From the NCBI GenBank assembly GCA_003156805.1, contig PMHV01000062.1:77487-117674 (forward strand): a DNA stretch of 40,188 nucleotides, written 5' to 3'. The notes below the pieces were generated by a model, which did no database searches, was not told the DNA's origin, and saw only the letters and a program-made list of their open reading frames with translations. The stretch comes from Acidobacteriaceae bacterium (lineage in GTDB: Bacteria; Acidobacteriota; Terriglobia; Terriglobales; Acidobacteriaceae). Positions 1 to 7,933 of this stretch are shown here, one piece after another. A program made the translations under genes and the position numbers. The first letter of the stretch is position 1. Each line of letters opens with the position of its first letter.

Positions 1-303
1 TTCATCGGCGGAATCAAACTCAACGTGCGTGCCGTAGATGCAGAAAACGCCCAGAAACTTCTCGACGAGCCGATCCTCGAAGGTCTCTACGTGCAGGGCA
101 TCGGACTCTACGAGCAGCCGCGCTGTCCCAAGTGCCGGTCGCTGGATGTGAACTTCCAGGAGTTGGACCGCCCCATCGCCTACATAAGCGCATTCCTGCG
201 CGTGCCCATGCCCGTGCAGCGCCCCGCCTGGCGCTGCCACTCGTGCGACGCGGAGTGGGAAGACGATGGGGCGGATGCCGGTCGGAGCGAGTCGCGTCCC
301 TGA
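1..303 (+). CDS. DUF2007-like protein with C-terminal zinc ribbon (5' end missing)
   Basis: The frame is open from base 1, so the gene starts before the window; only the last 100 residues are seen. The first visible residues (FIGGIKLNVRAVDAENAQ) resemble the DUF2007 'putative signal transducing' fold, in which a GGI/KL-x-V strand is followed by a helix. The C-terminal part holds two Cys pairs, CPKC and CHSC, about 40 residues apart, which would form a zinc ribbon. DUF2007 proteins are small and cytosolic and their function is unknown. A GTG at position 25 could look like a start but lies inside the conserved strand, so I treat the gene as partial. Stop TGA ends at 303. Confidence 0.6.
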   Translation, partial: FIGGIKLNVRAVDAENAQKLLDEPILEGLYVQGIGLYEQPRCPKCRSLDVNFQELDRPIAYISAFLRVPMPVQRPAWRCHSCDAEWEDDGADAGRSESRP

Positions 304-400
304 GATCTTAACTCTGCAACGAACGACGCGGTGAAAGCGCATAGAGCGGGAACTATTCGAGCGGCTCCGGTGTCCATTAACACCATCCGGAGGAACCGTT

Positions 401-855
401 ATGTCTTCCGCACGATCCACCATCTCTGTCGTTCTGATCGTCTCTGTGGTTTGCGCCGGTGCAGCCTTGAGTTTTGCGCAAGGGCAAGCCACCACATCAA
501 ACAGCAAGCCCGAAGATCAAGTGACGCAACTGGAGCGCGACTGGCTCGCAGCCGACGCCAAAGGCGACGCCGCTTCGCTACGTCAGATCATCTCCGATGA
601 TTTCATCGGCAGCAGCTTCGACGGCGGGCTGCTGAACAAAAGAGACATCATTCCAGAACGCACGGGGCCTGGCGGGTTTGCCGGGGCCACTCCGGGCGAA
701 ACCAATGTGCGAGTCTTTGGCGATACGGCTGTTCTGATGGGCGTCATCAATACCGCCGGCGGGCCGCAACCCAAGCCAATCCGTGTGGCCCTGGTTTGCC
801 AGAAAAGGCCGCAGGGCTGCAGATGATCGCGGCGCAACTGACGCAGGTGCAGTGA
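401..855 (+). pseudogene. Secreted DUF4440/SnoaL-like protein, frameshifted near the 3' end
   Basis: A clear GGAGG lies 8 bases before the ATG at 401. The product begins with a signal peptide (hydrophobic core about residues 8-24, cut after SFA) and continues as a DUF4440/SnoaL-like small alpha+beta domain (QLERDWLAADAKGD, then ISDDFIG). The reading frame stops at 826 after ...QKRPQGCR, which breaks the last strand. Moving to the next frame restores the usual ending (GLQMIAAQLTQVQ) with a stop at 853-855. One missing A in the AAAA run at about 803-806 would explain this. Either the gene is recently broken, the base is a sequencing error, or the shorter 141-residue form is real. Function within the family is not predictable. 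Confidence 0.6.
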
Positions 856-1057
856 TCGCGCGTGAACTGCTTCTTGTTCCACGCCGTCCACTGAATCTGG
901 CGGTTTCACTCCCGGGTGTTTCGCCTCCCCAGCGGAGCGTTGCATTCCGTGGTCAGAGTCTGCCAGGTCAGGGTCTGCGAGTTTGCGGAAAAGGTCCTAC
1001 GGGCACTAGAATACCCTGCTCGCTAGCGAGCGATCCGTTTCACACCCTGGAGGCAAC

Positions 1058-1522
1058 ATGAAAGCAAGAAAGACCGCATTGACGGTCGCAACGCTGTTTG
1101 TCGGCCTGACGCTGTGCTTCGCCCAAAACGCAAACCTGGGCACTTGGAAGCTCAACGAAGCCAAGTCGAAGTTAAGTCCCGGTCTCCCGAAAAATCTTAC
1201 GGTTACGTACGAGGTCTCAGGTGACAAGATAAAGGGCACGGTAGACGGCGTCGACCCTCAAGGAAAGCCCACCCACACCGAGTGGACAGGCAAGTTCGAC
1301 GGCAAGGACTATCCCGTCACCGGCGATCCCACTTCAGACTCGCGGGCCCTCAAGCAGATCGACGCCCACACCATCGACTTGACCTCAAAGAAGGACGGCA
1401 AGATCACGCTGACCGGTCGAATCGTCGTCTCTGCCGACGGCAAGAGCCGCACCCTCACCGTGCACGGAACCGATTCGATGGGCAAAAAGATCCAGGCCAC
1501 TTCCGTCTACGACAGGCAGTAA
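1058..1522 (+). CDS. Small secreted protein of unknown function
   Basis: The ATG at 1058 has GGAGG 4 bases upstream. The 154-residue product has an N-terminal signal peptide (KARKT, then a hydrophobic stretch to about residue 22, cleavage near CFAQ-NA) and a mature part rich in beta-strand, Lys, Asp and Thr, starting LGTWKLNEAKSKL. That opening resembles small secreted proteins often seen in Acidobacteria, probably beta-barrel or lipocalin-like, but I do not recognise a defined family. It is monocistronic and followed by a good hairpin at 1547-1579. Function unknown; probably periplasmic. Confidence 0.7.
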   Translation: MKARKTALTVATLFVGLTLCFAQNANLGTWKLNEAKSKLSPGLPKNLTVTYEVSGDKIKGTVDGVDPQGKPTHTEWTGKFDGKDYPVTGDPTSDSRALKQIDAHTIDLTSKKDGKITLTGRIVVSADGKSRTLTVHGTDSMGKKIQATSVYDRQ

Positions 1523-1546
1523 ACGATTCGCAGACACAACCCAGAT

Positions 1547-1586
1547 ACCCTTTCGCCAGCATCTTCCGGGCGGAAGGGTTCTTTGT
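1547..1586 (+). terminator. Intrinsic terminator of the secreted-protein gene
   Basis: An 11-bp stem (ACCCTTTCGCC at 1547-1557 with GGCGGAAGGGT at 1569-1579, one G-T wobble) with an 11-base loop is followed by TCTTTGT. It lies 25 bases after the stop codon at 1522. Confidence 0.7.
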
Positions 1587-2498
1587 ATTGCACGGCTGGC
1601 GATTAGTTCGGGTTTGTTCCACTGAGACCGATTTTTTGGGGTCATGATCGAGTCCTATGATGATTTAGAATCGGCTTCTAGATGGACGAAGATGCCAAGG
1701 CGAAGGTCAAATCATCACCGGCTATCGCCCCTGAGGTGAAGAGGCCAGATGGTAATGGTGTCGAGGCCGATGACCGACGTTTCGCCCTCTTGGCCATTGA
1801 GGAGGCATTAAAAAGCGTTCCCGAAGATGGGCGGCCGTAAGCGTGGAAAAGCGGGTCAGCGCCGACGAGATCAGAGCGCGAAAACGCGCGGTCGCCCTCG
1901 AGGTCGCGCTAGAACTCTACACTTTGGCTGGACCGAACCGTCAACGCAGCGCCTTGAGAGCGCACAGAACAAACGATTTGGCGCCGATCAGTAACACGAC
2001 GCGCTTGAGTCACCATCAATTGCATCGCTGAGCGATGCCGGATTATGCTGAGCTGAGCTTCACAGACACACCACCTGCAATTAGAAGAACCTATATTTTC
2101 GTCGCCCTTCAGGTCAGGCCCTCGAAAATCCACAGCTCTTGTGACATCTGACCTTGCGGCCAAAACGGAATCGGCAGAATATTGTCAAGGCGGAGGCAGT
2201 AAGGCCCAGTCCCCCGCCTGCGGAGCTAAGTGCTTTGTTGTCAGGATTTTGCCCGCAAGCTATTGGGAATAAAGACCAAACGCGCTTATCGCGCATTTGC
2301 AATCGCGCAAACCCGCATGTTTACTGATGAATCGCAAAGTAGGGGGGAGGGGGGAGCGGCCAAAAAACCGCTCCGGGACCCAGAGACTCCGCGCTTCCGC
2401 ATGCGGGCAAAGTCGGCCGCGCCAATATTTTTCGGCCAGATTTCCACAGCACTACTGGGCGAAAGCGTAACTGACTGTGGATTCACGATGGCGAGGCG
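1587..2498. other. Long stretch without a confident gene
   Basis: Apart from the weak 52-codon frame at 1682, nothing in these 900 bases looks coding. It contains a G-rich run (about 2340-2354) and a perfect 7-bp hairpin (GGAGCGG/CCGCTCC, 2353-2374) with an A-rich loop. The hairpin lies downstream of the minus-strand Nudix gene but has no T tract on either side, so I do not call it a terminator. Confidence 0.5.
1682..1840 (+). CDS. Possible 52-residue hypothetical protein
   Basis: An ATG-initiated frame (MDEDAKAKVKSS...) of 52 codons ends at TAA 1838-1840. It is charged, with an Ala/Glu-rich helix near the end (FALLAIEEALKSVP). No Shine-Dalgarno is seen and no family is recognised. A second frame (GTG 1843 to 2031) starts just after it and could be a continuation after a frameshift. 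Weak call. Confidence 0.25.
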   Translation: MDEDAKAKVKSSPAIAPEVKRPDGNGVEADDRRFALLAIEEALKSVPEDGRP

Positions 2499-2948
2499 TT
2501 ACACGATCTTGGCAAATCCTTTGCGGATTACATCAAGCGTATCTTCAGCAAGATTCAGCGCAGATAATTCTTCTCGCCCAAACCACCTGACTTCGGAGGC
2601 GTCGCTCGCGGCGGCGAGATCTCCCGCAAGCCTGCGGCAGAGAAAATCAATCAAAACGTAGTGATATTGCACGCGCTTCTCCGCATCGCGCAGCACGCGG
2701 TCGTAGACGCCGAGGAGTTCGCCGGGTTCGACCGTGAGTCCGGTTTCTTCGCGGGCCTCGCGCACAGCCGCTTCGCGCACCAGTTCGCCGACTTCGAGCA
2801 CGCCTCCGGGAATCGACCACTCCGCCTGCAGCGGCGGATGCGCGCGCTTCACCAGAACCACGCGATCGTCTTCGATGACGATAGCGCCCACGCCGACCAG
2901 CGGAACTTCGGGAAATTCGCGTTGCATGTTTCGCGTAAGATGCCGCAT
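2499..2948 (-). CDS. Nudix hydrolase (ADP-ribose pyrophosphatase-like)
   Basis: The protein is about 149 residues with a complete Nudix box of the form G-x5-E-x7-R-E-x2-E-E-x-G (GGVLEVGEL..., then REAREETGL), which binds the divalent metal and cleaves nucleoside diphosphates linked to another moiety. The strand before it (VLVKRAHPPLQAEWSIPGG) matches the NudF/MutT-like subgroup. The exact substrate (ADP-ribose, NADH or an oxidised nucleotide) cannot be read from sequence. The start could instead be the ATG at 2927 (MQREFPEVPLVG), which fits family N-termini better; no Shine-Dalgarno separates the choices. It is divergent from the DNA ligase gene, with tandem repeats between them. Confidence 0.85.
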   Translation of the reverse strand: MRHLTRNMQREFPEVPLVGVGAIVIEDDRVVLVKRAHPPLQAEWSIPGGVLEVGELVREAAVREAREETGLTVEPGELLGVYDRVLRDAEKRVQYHYVLIDFLCRRLAGDLAAASDASEVRWFGREELSALNLAEDTLDVIRKGFAKIV

Positions 2949-2977
2949 GAATTCTATCGCATGGCTTTCTCTGTGAC

Positions 2978-3079
2978 GGAGCCTGCCCTGAGCGAAGCGA
3001 AGGAGCCTGCCCTGAGCGAAGCCGAAGGAGCCTGCCCTGAGCGAAGCCGAAGGAGCCTGCCCTGAGCGAAGCCGAAGGG
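2978..3079. repeat. Four tandem 24-25 bp repeats between divergent genes
   Basis: The unit (ggagcctgccctgagcgaag plus cgaa or ccgaa) occurs four times head to tail: 2978-3001 (24 bp), 3002-3026, 3027-3051 and 3052-3076 (25 bp each), followed by ggg. Copies 2-4 are identical. The unit resembles dispersed CCTGAGCGAAG repeats seen in many environmental bacterial genomes. The array fills the spacer between the Nudix gene and ligD and sits where both promoters should be. Confidence 0.9.
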
Positions 3080-3112
3080 TGACTCTGTGGTTAAATGAAG
3101 TTGAATCTGTCT

Positions 3113-5020
3113 ATGGCACTGGAAGAATATAAGCGCAAACGGCGATTTGAGGAAACGCCGGAACCTCCCGCGAAAGTCGAAACCAAGGCGGGACATCGCT
3201 TCGTGGTGCAGAAGCACGACGCCACGCGCCTGCACTACGATTTTCGGCTGGAGATGGAAGGTGTGCTCAAATCGTGGGCGGTTCCCAAAGGGCCGTCGCT
3301 CGATCCGGCGGACAAGCGGCTTGCCATGCAAGTGGAGGATCACCCGGTTTCGTATTTCGACTTCGAGGGCATCATCCCGGAAGACAACTACGGCGCGGGC
3401 ACGGTGATGGTTTGGGATGTAGGCACGTGGCAGCCGCTTTCGCCGGTGCCGGTGCAGGGAAAATACGTGCCCGGCACCCAGGCCGAAGCCGTAGCGATGC
3501 TGGCCAAGGGCGATTTGAAGTTTCGTCTCGACGGCAAGAAGTTGAAGGGAGATTTCGCACTGGTGAAGATGCATGGCCGTCGTCCAGGAAGCAAGGGCAA
3601 CGAATGGCTGCTGATCAAGAAGCACGACGATCACGAAGTCGAGAGCTACGACATCGATGAGTACGACGAATCCGTGCTGAGCAAACGCAGCCTGGCGGAG
3701 ATCGCCGGAGATGCGGGCTCGAAGGAGTGGAAGAGCCGTCCAACGGGGCGCGGGAAATTGAAAGCGGCCTGGCTGGCGGATGCGGTGGCCAAACTCGATC
3801 AGAAAAAAAAACAGAAAAAACTGACCACAGAGGACCACAGAGGAAAGACAGAGGAAAAAAGCGGAACTGAAGCAGACAAGAATCTGGTGGGGATAACAAA
3901 GGCCGCCAAAACCAAAACCAAAAAATCCTCCGTGCACTCGGTGCCCTCTGTGGTCAAGGCCGTGGCGCCCGCCGCCGTGAAGCGGACCATGCCCTCGAAC
4001 ATTCATCCCATGCTCGCCGAGACGGTGGACGAGCCATTCGACGGGGCCGAGTGGCTGTTCGAGATCAAATGGGACGGGTACCGGGCCATCGCCTTCATCG
4101 AGGACGGCAAAGTGCGATTCGTTTCCCGCAATCAGAACGATCTGACCAGACGTTTTCCTGAGCTGAAAGATTTGCCGAAGTACGTGAAGGCGAAGAGCGC
4201 AATTCTCGATGGCGAGGTGGTTGCGCTCGACGAGCAGGGGCGCGCGTCATTCAGCCTGATGCAGCAGCGTACAGGTTTTCGTCCCGGCGGACATCGCAGG
4301 GTCGAGAGAGCGGATGTGCCCGTCATGTATTACGCATTCGATCTGCTCTATCTCGATGGTTACGATTGGCGGCGCGTGCCGCTCGAAGCGCGCAAGAAGA
4401 AGCTTGCATCGCTGCTTGTCGCGGGAGATGCACTGCGCTTTTCCGATCATTACGAAGAGCAGGGAAAAGCGCTGTTTGAAATGGCGCGGCAAAAAGGGCT
4501 GGAGGGCGTCCTGGCGAAGAAGCGAGACGGCATTTACCAGGAGCGCCGCACCCGCGACTGGCTGAAGATCAAAATTACACACCGCCTCGAAGGCGTGATC
4601 GGCGGCTACACCGAGCCCGAGGGCAGCCGCGCATATTTCGGCTCGATTGTGCTGGGGCTTTACGACAACAAGGGCAGGCTGATTCATGTGGGGCAGGCGG
4701 GCAGTGGATTCGATCAGAAGTCGCTTGACGAAATGTGGAAGCTGCTGAAGAAACTGGAGACGAAGCAAAGCCCGTTCTTCGGCGAGGTCGAAGCGTTGCG
4801 CAAAGCGGTTTGGGTAAAGCCCGCATTGGTGGCGGAGATCGAGTTTGCCGAGTGGACGGGCGGAAATTCCGCAGCGTCAGGGTCGCGGACTGCCGCAGCC
4901 GGTGCGGGCGGCCCCAAGCTGCGTGCTCCCGTGTTTCTGGGCCTGCGCGACGACAAGGAGCCGAAAGATTGCCTGCTCGAAGAAAACAGCTCCCAGCCAT
5001 TCCCTCTCAGTTCCTCTTGA
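3113..5020 (+). CDS. ligD: LigD-type ATP-dependent DNA ligase (3'-phosphoesterase + ligase)
   Basis: Two of the three LigD domains are present. The N-terminal 3'-phosphoesterase domain (about residues 25-165) carries HDATRLHYDFRLE, SWAVPKGPS and EGIIPEDNYGAG. The ligase domain (about 295-605) carries the nucleotidyl-transferase motif FEIKWDGYRA, whose Lys is adenylated, followed by an OB fold. The polymerase/primase domain is absent. With Ku, such ligases carry out bacterial non-homologous end joining; no ku gene is in the window. Start: ATG 3113 (MALEEYKRKR) matches family N-termini better than the in-frame ATG at 3095; neither has a good Shine-Dalgarno. The linker (about 237-281) contains an in-frame palindromic repeat insertion. 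About 635 residues, within the usual range for a two-domain LigD. Confidence 0.92.
   Translation: MALEEYKRKRRFEETPEPPAKVETKAGHRFVVQKHDATRLHYDFRLEMEGVLKSWAVPKGPSLDPADKRLAMQVEDHPVSYFDFEGIIPEDNYGAGTVMVWDVGTWQPLSPVPVQGKYVPGTQAEAVAMLAKGDLKFRLDGKKLKGDFALVKMHGRRPGSKGNEWLLIKKHDDHEVESYDIDEYDESVLSKRSLAEIAGDAGSKEWKSRPTGRGKLKAAWLADAVAKLDQKKKQKKLTTEDHRGKTEEKSGTEADKNLVGITKAAKTKTKKSSVHSVPSVVKAVAPAAVKRTMPSNIHPMLAETVDEPFDGAEWLFEIKWDGYRAIAFIEDGKVRFVSRNQNDLTRRFPELKDLPKYVKAKSAILDGEVVALDEQGRASFSLMQQRTGFRPGGHRRVERADVPVMYYAFDLLYLDGYDWRRVPLEARKKKLASLLVAGDALRFSDHYEEQGKALFEMARQKGLEGVLAKKRDGIYQERRTRDWLKIKITHRLEGVIGGYTEPEGSRAYFGSIVLGLYDNKGRLIHVGQAGSGFDQKSLDEMWKLLKKLETKQSPFFGEVEALRKAVWVKPALVAEIEFAEWTGGNSAASGSRTAAAGAGGPKLRAPVFLGLRDDKEPKDCLLEENSSQPFPLSSS
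3823..3955. repeat. Palindromic dispersed repeat inserted in frame in the ligD linker
   Basis: The left end GACCACAGAGG (3823-3833) and the right end CCTCTGTGGTC (3945-3955) are perfect 11-bp inverted repeats around a 111-bp interior. The left end is partly reiterated (gaccacagaggaccacagag), and the right side shows the degenerate counterpart (tcctccgtgcactcggtg). The arrangement resembles short dispersed CCACAGAGG palindromes of environmental bacteria. It is translated through without a stop, giving a Lys/Thr/Ser-rich linker. Confidence 0.7.
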
Positions 5021-5103
5021 TCTGCCTCGGTTAGATCCGGGTAAAGACATCAAGCCGGAAACAACAGCAATCCCGCAGGTCCCATGCCATCAGAGCGACG
5101 GAA

Positions 5104-5178
5104 TGGTGGGCGCTATAGGATTCGAACCTATGACTTCCACCGTGTGAAGATGGCACTCTACCGCTGAGTTAAGCGCCC
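5104..5178 (-). tRNA. tRNA-Val (anticodon CAC)
   Basis: Reading the minus strand from 5178: acceptor stem GGGCGCT with AGCGCCC, D arm ACTC/GAGT around AGCGGTA, anticodon stem CCATC/GGTGG around loop TTCACAC (anticodon CAC, decoding GUG), five-base variable region, T arm ATAGG/CCTAT around TTCGAAT, discriminator A and an encoded CCA at 5104-5106. All four arms pair, with one T-G wobble in the anticodon stem. Confidence 0.96.
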
Positions 5179-5191
5179 ACTGGATTTTTAT

Positions 5192-5689
5192 TCAAACATC
5201 TACGCGGGGATTATGCAACTGCCCGGGGGCGCGCGGCGGCAACGAGGAGACGATGAGCGCGACCAAAATACCGACCGATACTTCGAGGAAGCGGTGCAGG
5301 GCGAACCGCCACGGCGAACCGACTCCATTGATGAGCATCACAATCGCCACCGTGACACAGGCCAGACGGTAACTTTGGTCAAGTCCCAAGAGCTGGCAGA
5401 CCAGGACGGTGGCGATGGTCGCCACTCCGAACCACAGCACGCCGACTCCGCCAAGGGTCACGAAGACCGCTCCCAGAAAAGCTCCCACAGCCGTTCCAAG
5501 AAAGCGATCGCGGGAGGCGCTAAAGGTTGCTCCGACTTCCGATTGCATCACCACGATGGCGCTGATCGCGCCCCAATAACCCTGGGGCAGCTTGAACAGG
5601 CGGGTTAAGTACACTGCGAGGACCGCTGCAACTCCGGTCTTAAGGGCTTGCGTGAAGCGAATGGCGTTGAAGTTTGTGAGGGCGATCAT
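5192..5689 (-). CDS. FUSC-like (aromatic acid exporter-type) membrane protein
   Basis: A 165-residue membrane protein with four to five hydrophobic helices. The first part (ALKTGVAAVLAVYLTRLF, then LPQGYWGAISAIVVMQSE and FLGTAVGAFLGA) is the signature of the FUSC/aromatic acid exporter membrane half: helix 1 with a Lys-Thr, a W-A/G-x-I-S-A-I-V turn and a G-T/R-x-x-G-x-x-x-G helix. Classic members are at least twice as long and have a soluble domain; this is the short single-half form. Substrate unknown. It lies immediately downstream of the tRNA on the opposite strand from the sigma factor and has no operon partner. Confidence 0.75.
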   Translation of the reverse strand: MIALTNFNAIRFTQALKTGVAAVLAVYLTRLFKLPQGYWGAISAIVVMQSEVGATFSASRDRFLGTAVGAFLGAVFVTLGGVGVLWFGVATIATVLVCQLLGLDQSYRLACVTVAIVMLINGVGSPWRFALHRFLEVSVGILVALIVSSLPPRAPGQLHNPRVDV

Positions 5690-6064
5690 AGGGTTATCGG
5701 TGAAACATCGTTAGAAAACCAGTATGCACCACGACCGGCGGACGCCACAGGCGGAGATTGCGATGATTGTAGCGGGGGCCTCAGCGGACTCCGCTTGTCG
5801 GGTCTCCCTGGTTTGCTGGTTTCGTCTCGCAAAGCTGGCGTGGTAGCCTATCGACGGCGGGGGTGAGCACGGGCACGGGCTCGTGGCTGCGTCCTGCCGC
5901 AATTGCGAACCATGCCGGCCGAATCCAGACCGCCCCGCGTCCCCCTATCTCCCGTATCCAGAGGGACTTCCGGCTCTACCGTCCCAGAGGAAAAACGGCA
6001 ACTTTCCGGCCCGGGGAGGGTTGAAGCTAGTGTGAGTTCCGCCGCCATAGACCAAGGTGTTCTG
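5690..6064. other. Intergenic region before the sigma factor
   Basis: This is the shared upstream region of the divergent FUSC-like gene and the ECF sigma factor. The sigma factor frame stays open upstream to a TTG at 5903, but that 54-residue extension is Pro/Ser/Arg-rich and unlike any sigma factor domain. No clear paired promoter elements or hairpins were recognised. Confidence 0.5.
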
Positions 6065-6694
6065 ATGGCCGCCACGGGACCGCGCTCTGCCAGCAGCCTG
6101 CAACCGGCGATGGCCGGATCTGAGGGCTTTACGGACGCGGAAGTCATGCTGCGCGTGAAGGCGGGAGATCAGTCCGCCTTCGATTACCTGGTGCGGAAAT
6201 ACCGGCGGCCGCTGGTGAGTTTCATGTACCGCATGGCGCGCAATACGACCGCTGCGGAAGACCTGGCACAGGAGGTTTTCTTGCGGGTGTATCGCTCGCG
6301 CCAGACCTACGAAGCCAGCGCGAAGTTCACCACCTGGCTGTATCGCATTGCCACGAACCTGGCGGTGAATCACGCACGCGATACGCGCCACGAGCGTCCG
6401 GAGGTGATGGTCAGCCTCGACGAACCGGATGAGGAAACCGGCACCACGATGGACTTAGCCGACGGCAACATCACCGCGGAAGAGGCAATCGTGCGGCGCG
6501 AGCGGCTGACAGCGATCCGGCGCAAAGTGGAAGCGCTGCCGGAGCGGCAGAAGCTGGCGGTGGTTATGCACAAGTACCAGCAGATGGATTACAAGCAGAT
6601 TGCCGATGTATTGAAGTTGAGCGAGTCGGCGACGAAGTCTTTGTTGTTTCGGGCTTATGAAACGCTGCGCGAACAGTTAAAAGAATTCATATAG
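6065..6694 (+). CDS. ECF-family RNA polymerase sigma factor
   Basis: The 210-residue product has sigma region 2 (about residues 32-100: FDYLVRKYRRPLVSF, then AAEDLAQEVFLRVY and TTWLYRIATNLAVNHARD) and region 4 with its helix-turn-helix (about 150-205: LPERQKLAVVMHKYQQMDYK, then IADVLKLSESATKSLLFRA). Region 3 is absent, as in ECF sigma factors. Start: ATG 6065 has AAGGTG at a suitable distance; an upstream TTG at 5903 would add 54 low-complexity residues. It is followed after 60 bases by a zinc-finger anti-sigma factor and then a DUF3106 protein, a common acidobacterial arrangement. It directs RNA polymerase to an unknown envelope or stress regulon. Confidence 0.93.
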   Translation: MAATGPRSASSLQPAMAGSEGFTDAEVMLRVKAGDQSAFDYLVRKYRRPLVSFMYRMARNTTAAEDLAQEVFLRVYRSRQTYEASAKFTTWLYRIATNLAVNHARDTRHERPEVMVSLDEPDEETGTTMDLADGNITAEEAIVRRERLTAIRRKVEALPERQKLAVVMHKYQQMDYKQIADVLKLSESATKSLLFRAYETLREQLKEFI

Positions 6695-6754
6695 AAAGCG
6701 TTCTGAACTTTGGCTAGAGCGACAGTGGCGAAAAAGAACTGAGGGGAGTCGGTT

Positions 6755-7258
6755 ATGAAGTGCGAGGAAATTCGCGAAATGATGCCGGACATGGTGGCCG
6801 GCCTTGCGGAAACGACGCCGCAGATCGGCGGACATCTGGCCGGTTGCGAAGCCTGTGCCGCCAAACTGGAAGAATTCCGCCAGACGATGGCGTTGCTGGA
6901 TGAATGGCAGGCGCCGGAGCCTTCGCCATATTTCGACGTGCGCCTGCAGGCGCGGCTGCGAGAGGAAATGGCGAAGCCGCCGGCAGGCTGGCGGGCGTGG
7001 TTCCGGCGGCCGGTGTTGGCGGCGGCGCTCACCGTGCTGATGGGAGTGGGGCTGGGATTGTTCTTCACGCAAAGCAGCGGCATTTACCGCCCCGGCGACA
7101 TCGATCACGTGGCCGTGGTGGATACTCAGCCGCAAGCGGCGGAGCCGGGTACGGCGGTGAGCGATTTACAGGCTTTGGAAAAAAACCACGAGCTGTATTC
7201 CGATTTCGATCTGCTCGACGATCTGCAGGTGCAGCACGATGTGGTGGCGAATCCGTAG
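6755..7258 (+). CDS. Membrane-anchored zinc-finger anti-sigma factor
   Basis: The ATG has GGGGAG upstream. The N-terminal cytosolic part carries a ZAS-type zinc site H-x3-C-x2-C (HLAGCEAC, residues 27-34), with a further Cys at residue 3. This domain binds the partner sigma factor. A single membrane helix (about residues 86-104, PVLAAALTVLMGVGLGLFF) is followed by a periplasmic tail of about 60 residues with no recognised domain. The position directly after the ECF sigma gene identifies the partner. Release is presumably by loss of zinc, thiol chemistry or proteolysis, but the sequence does not say which. Confidence 0.88.
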   Translation: MKCEEIREMMPDMVAGLAETTPQIGGHLAGCEACAAKLEEFRQTMALLDEWQAPEPSPYFDVRLQARLREEMAKPPAGWRAWFRRPVLAAALTVLMGVGLGLFFTQSSGIYRPGDIDHVAVVDTQPQAAEPGTAVSDLQALEKNHELYSDFDLLDDLQVQHDVVANP

Positions 7259-7327
7259 CGAGCCGGAGTGCAGAAGGACGTCAGGCTGAAGCGGCGGGCG
7301 CGGGCTGGGGAGAATACGGGCTGGAGA

Positions 7328-7933
7328 ATGAACAGGGCGAAGTTAGTCGCGAGAGATTTAGCGGTGGTCTGCCTGATGGCGGCTGGCCTGATCTCTCCTG
7401 GCTTGGCGCAGCGCGGCAGCTTCCGGCTGGCCGGGCAGCAAAGGCGGCCGTATCAGGGCCGCGCCGAGCAAGCTGCGCGGGCCCCGCAGGGTCATGCCGG
7501 GGATTGGTTGCGCCACTACAAAGACATGTCTCCGGCAGAACAGGAACGGGCCTTGCAGAACGATCCTGGCTTCCACCGGCTGTCTCCGGAACGGCAGCAG
7601 CAATTGCGCCAGCGGCTGCAGCATTTCTCGAGCCTTCCGCCCCAGCAGCAGCAACGCATGCTGAACCGCATGGAAACCTGGGAACATTTGACGCCGGGAC
7701 AGAAGCAACAGGCGCGAGAATTGTTCGGCCGCATGCAGCAGCTCTCTCCCGACCGTCGCCGCATGGTAACCACGGCCGTGCGCGATCTGCGCACCATGCC
7801 CCCCGAGCAGCGGGAACAGATCATCGATTCCAACCGGTTCAAAGGTATGTTCTCGCCGCAGGAGCGCGACATCATGCGCGGGGCTACGAAGCTGCCGCTC
7901 GCGCCTCCAGAGAACGGTAGACCCGAAGAGTAG
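7328..7933 (+). CDS. DUF3106 secreted protein
   Basis: A 201-residue exported protein: signal peptide at residues 1-28 (MNRAKLVARDLAVV..., cut after GLAQ), then an Arg/Gln-rich helical repeat region with recurring L-S/T-P-x-x-R/Q motifs (MSPAEQERAL, LSPERQQQLRQRL, LPPQQQQRML, LTPGQKQQARELF, LSPDRRRMV, MPPEQREQII, FSPQERDIM). This is the DUF3106 pattern, reminiscent of periplasmic metal or stress sensors of the CpxP/ZraP type, although homology to these is not shown. The in-frame GTG at 7268 would place 20 residues before the signal peptide, so I prefer ATG 7328. Probably co-transcribed with the sigma/anti-sigma pair and a candidate modulator of it. Confidence 0.8.
   Translation: MNRAKLVARDLAVVCLMAAGLISPGLAQRGSFRLAGQQRRPYQGRAEQAARAPQGHAGDWLRHYKDMSPAEQERALQNDPGFHRLSPERQQQLRQRLQHFSSLPPQQQQRMLNRMETWEHLTPGQKQQARELFGRMQQLSPDRRRMVTTAVRDLRTMPPEQREQIIDSNRFKGMFSPQERDIMRGATKLPLAPPENGRPEE

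Noticed and set aside
2353-2374. Intrinsic terminator for the Nudix gene
   Set aside because: The hairpin is perfect but there is no T tract on the minus strand side and it lies 125 bases past the stop.
2230-2661. 143-codon plus-strand frame near the Nudix gene
   Set aside because: It overlaps the Nudix gene antisense and has no recognisable fold or ribosome site.
2978-3079. CRISPR-like array of 25-bp repeats
   Set aside because: The units are directly adjacent with no spacers and no cas genes are present; this is a simple tandem repeat.
2954-4006. 350-codon open frame on the minus strand
   Set aside because: It runs antisense to ligD and the tandem repeat; it is His/Arg/Leu-rich and has no family resemblance, while the plus strand encodes conserved LigD domains.
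5903-6064. N-terminal extension of the ECF sigma factor
   Set aside because: The residues are low-complexity Pro/Ser/Arg, no family member has them, and a ribosome site precedes the ATG at 6065.
6904-7920. 338-codon open frame in the sigma/anti-sigma region
   Set aside because: It overlaps the anti-sigma and DUF3106 genes in another frame and is Ala/Gly/Arg-rich, the usual shadow of high-GC coding DNA.
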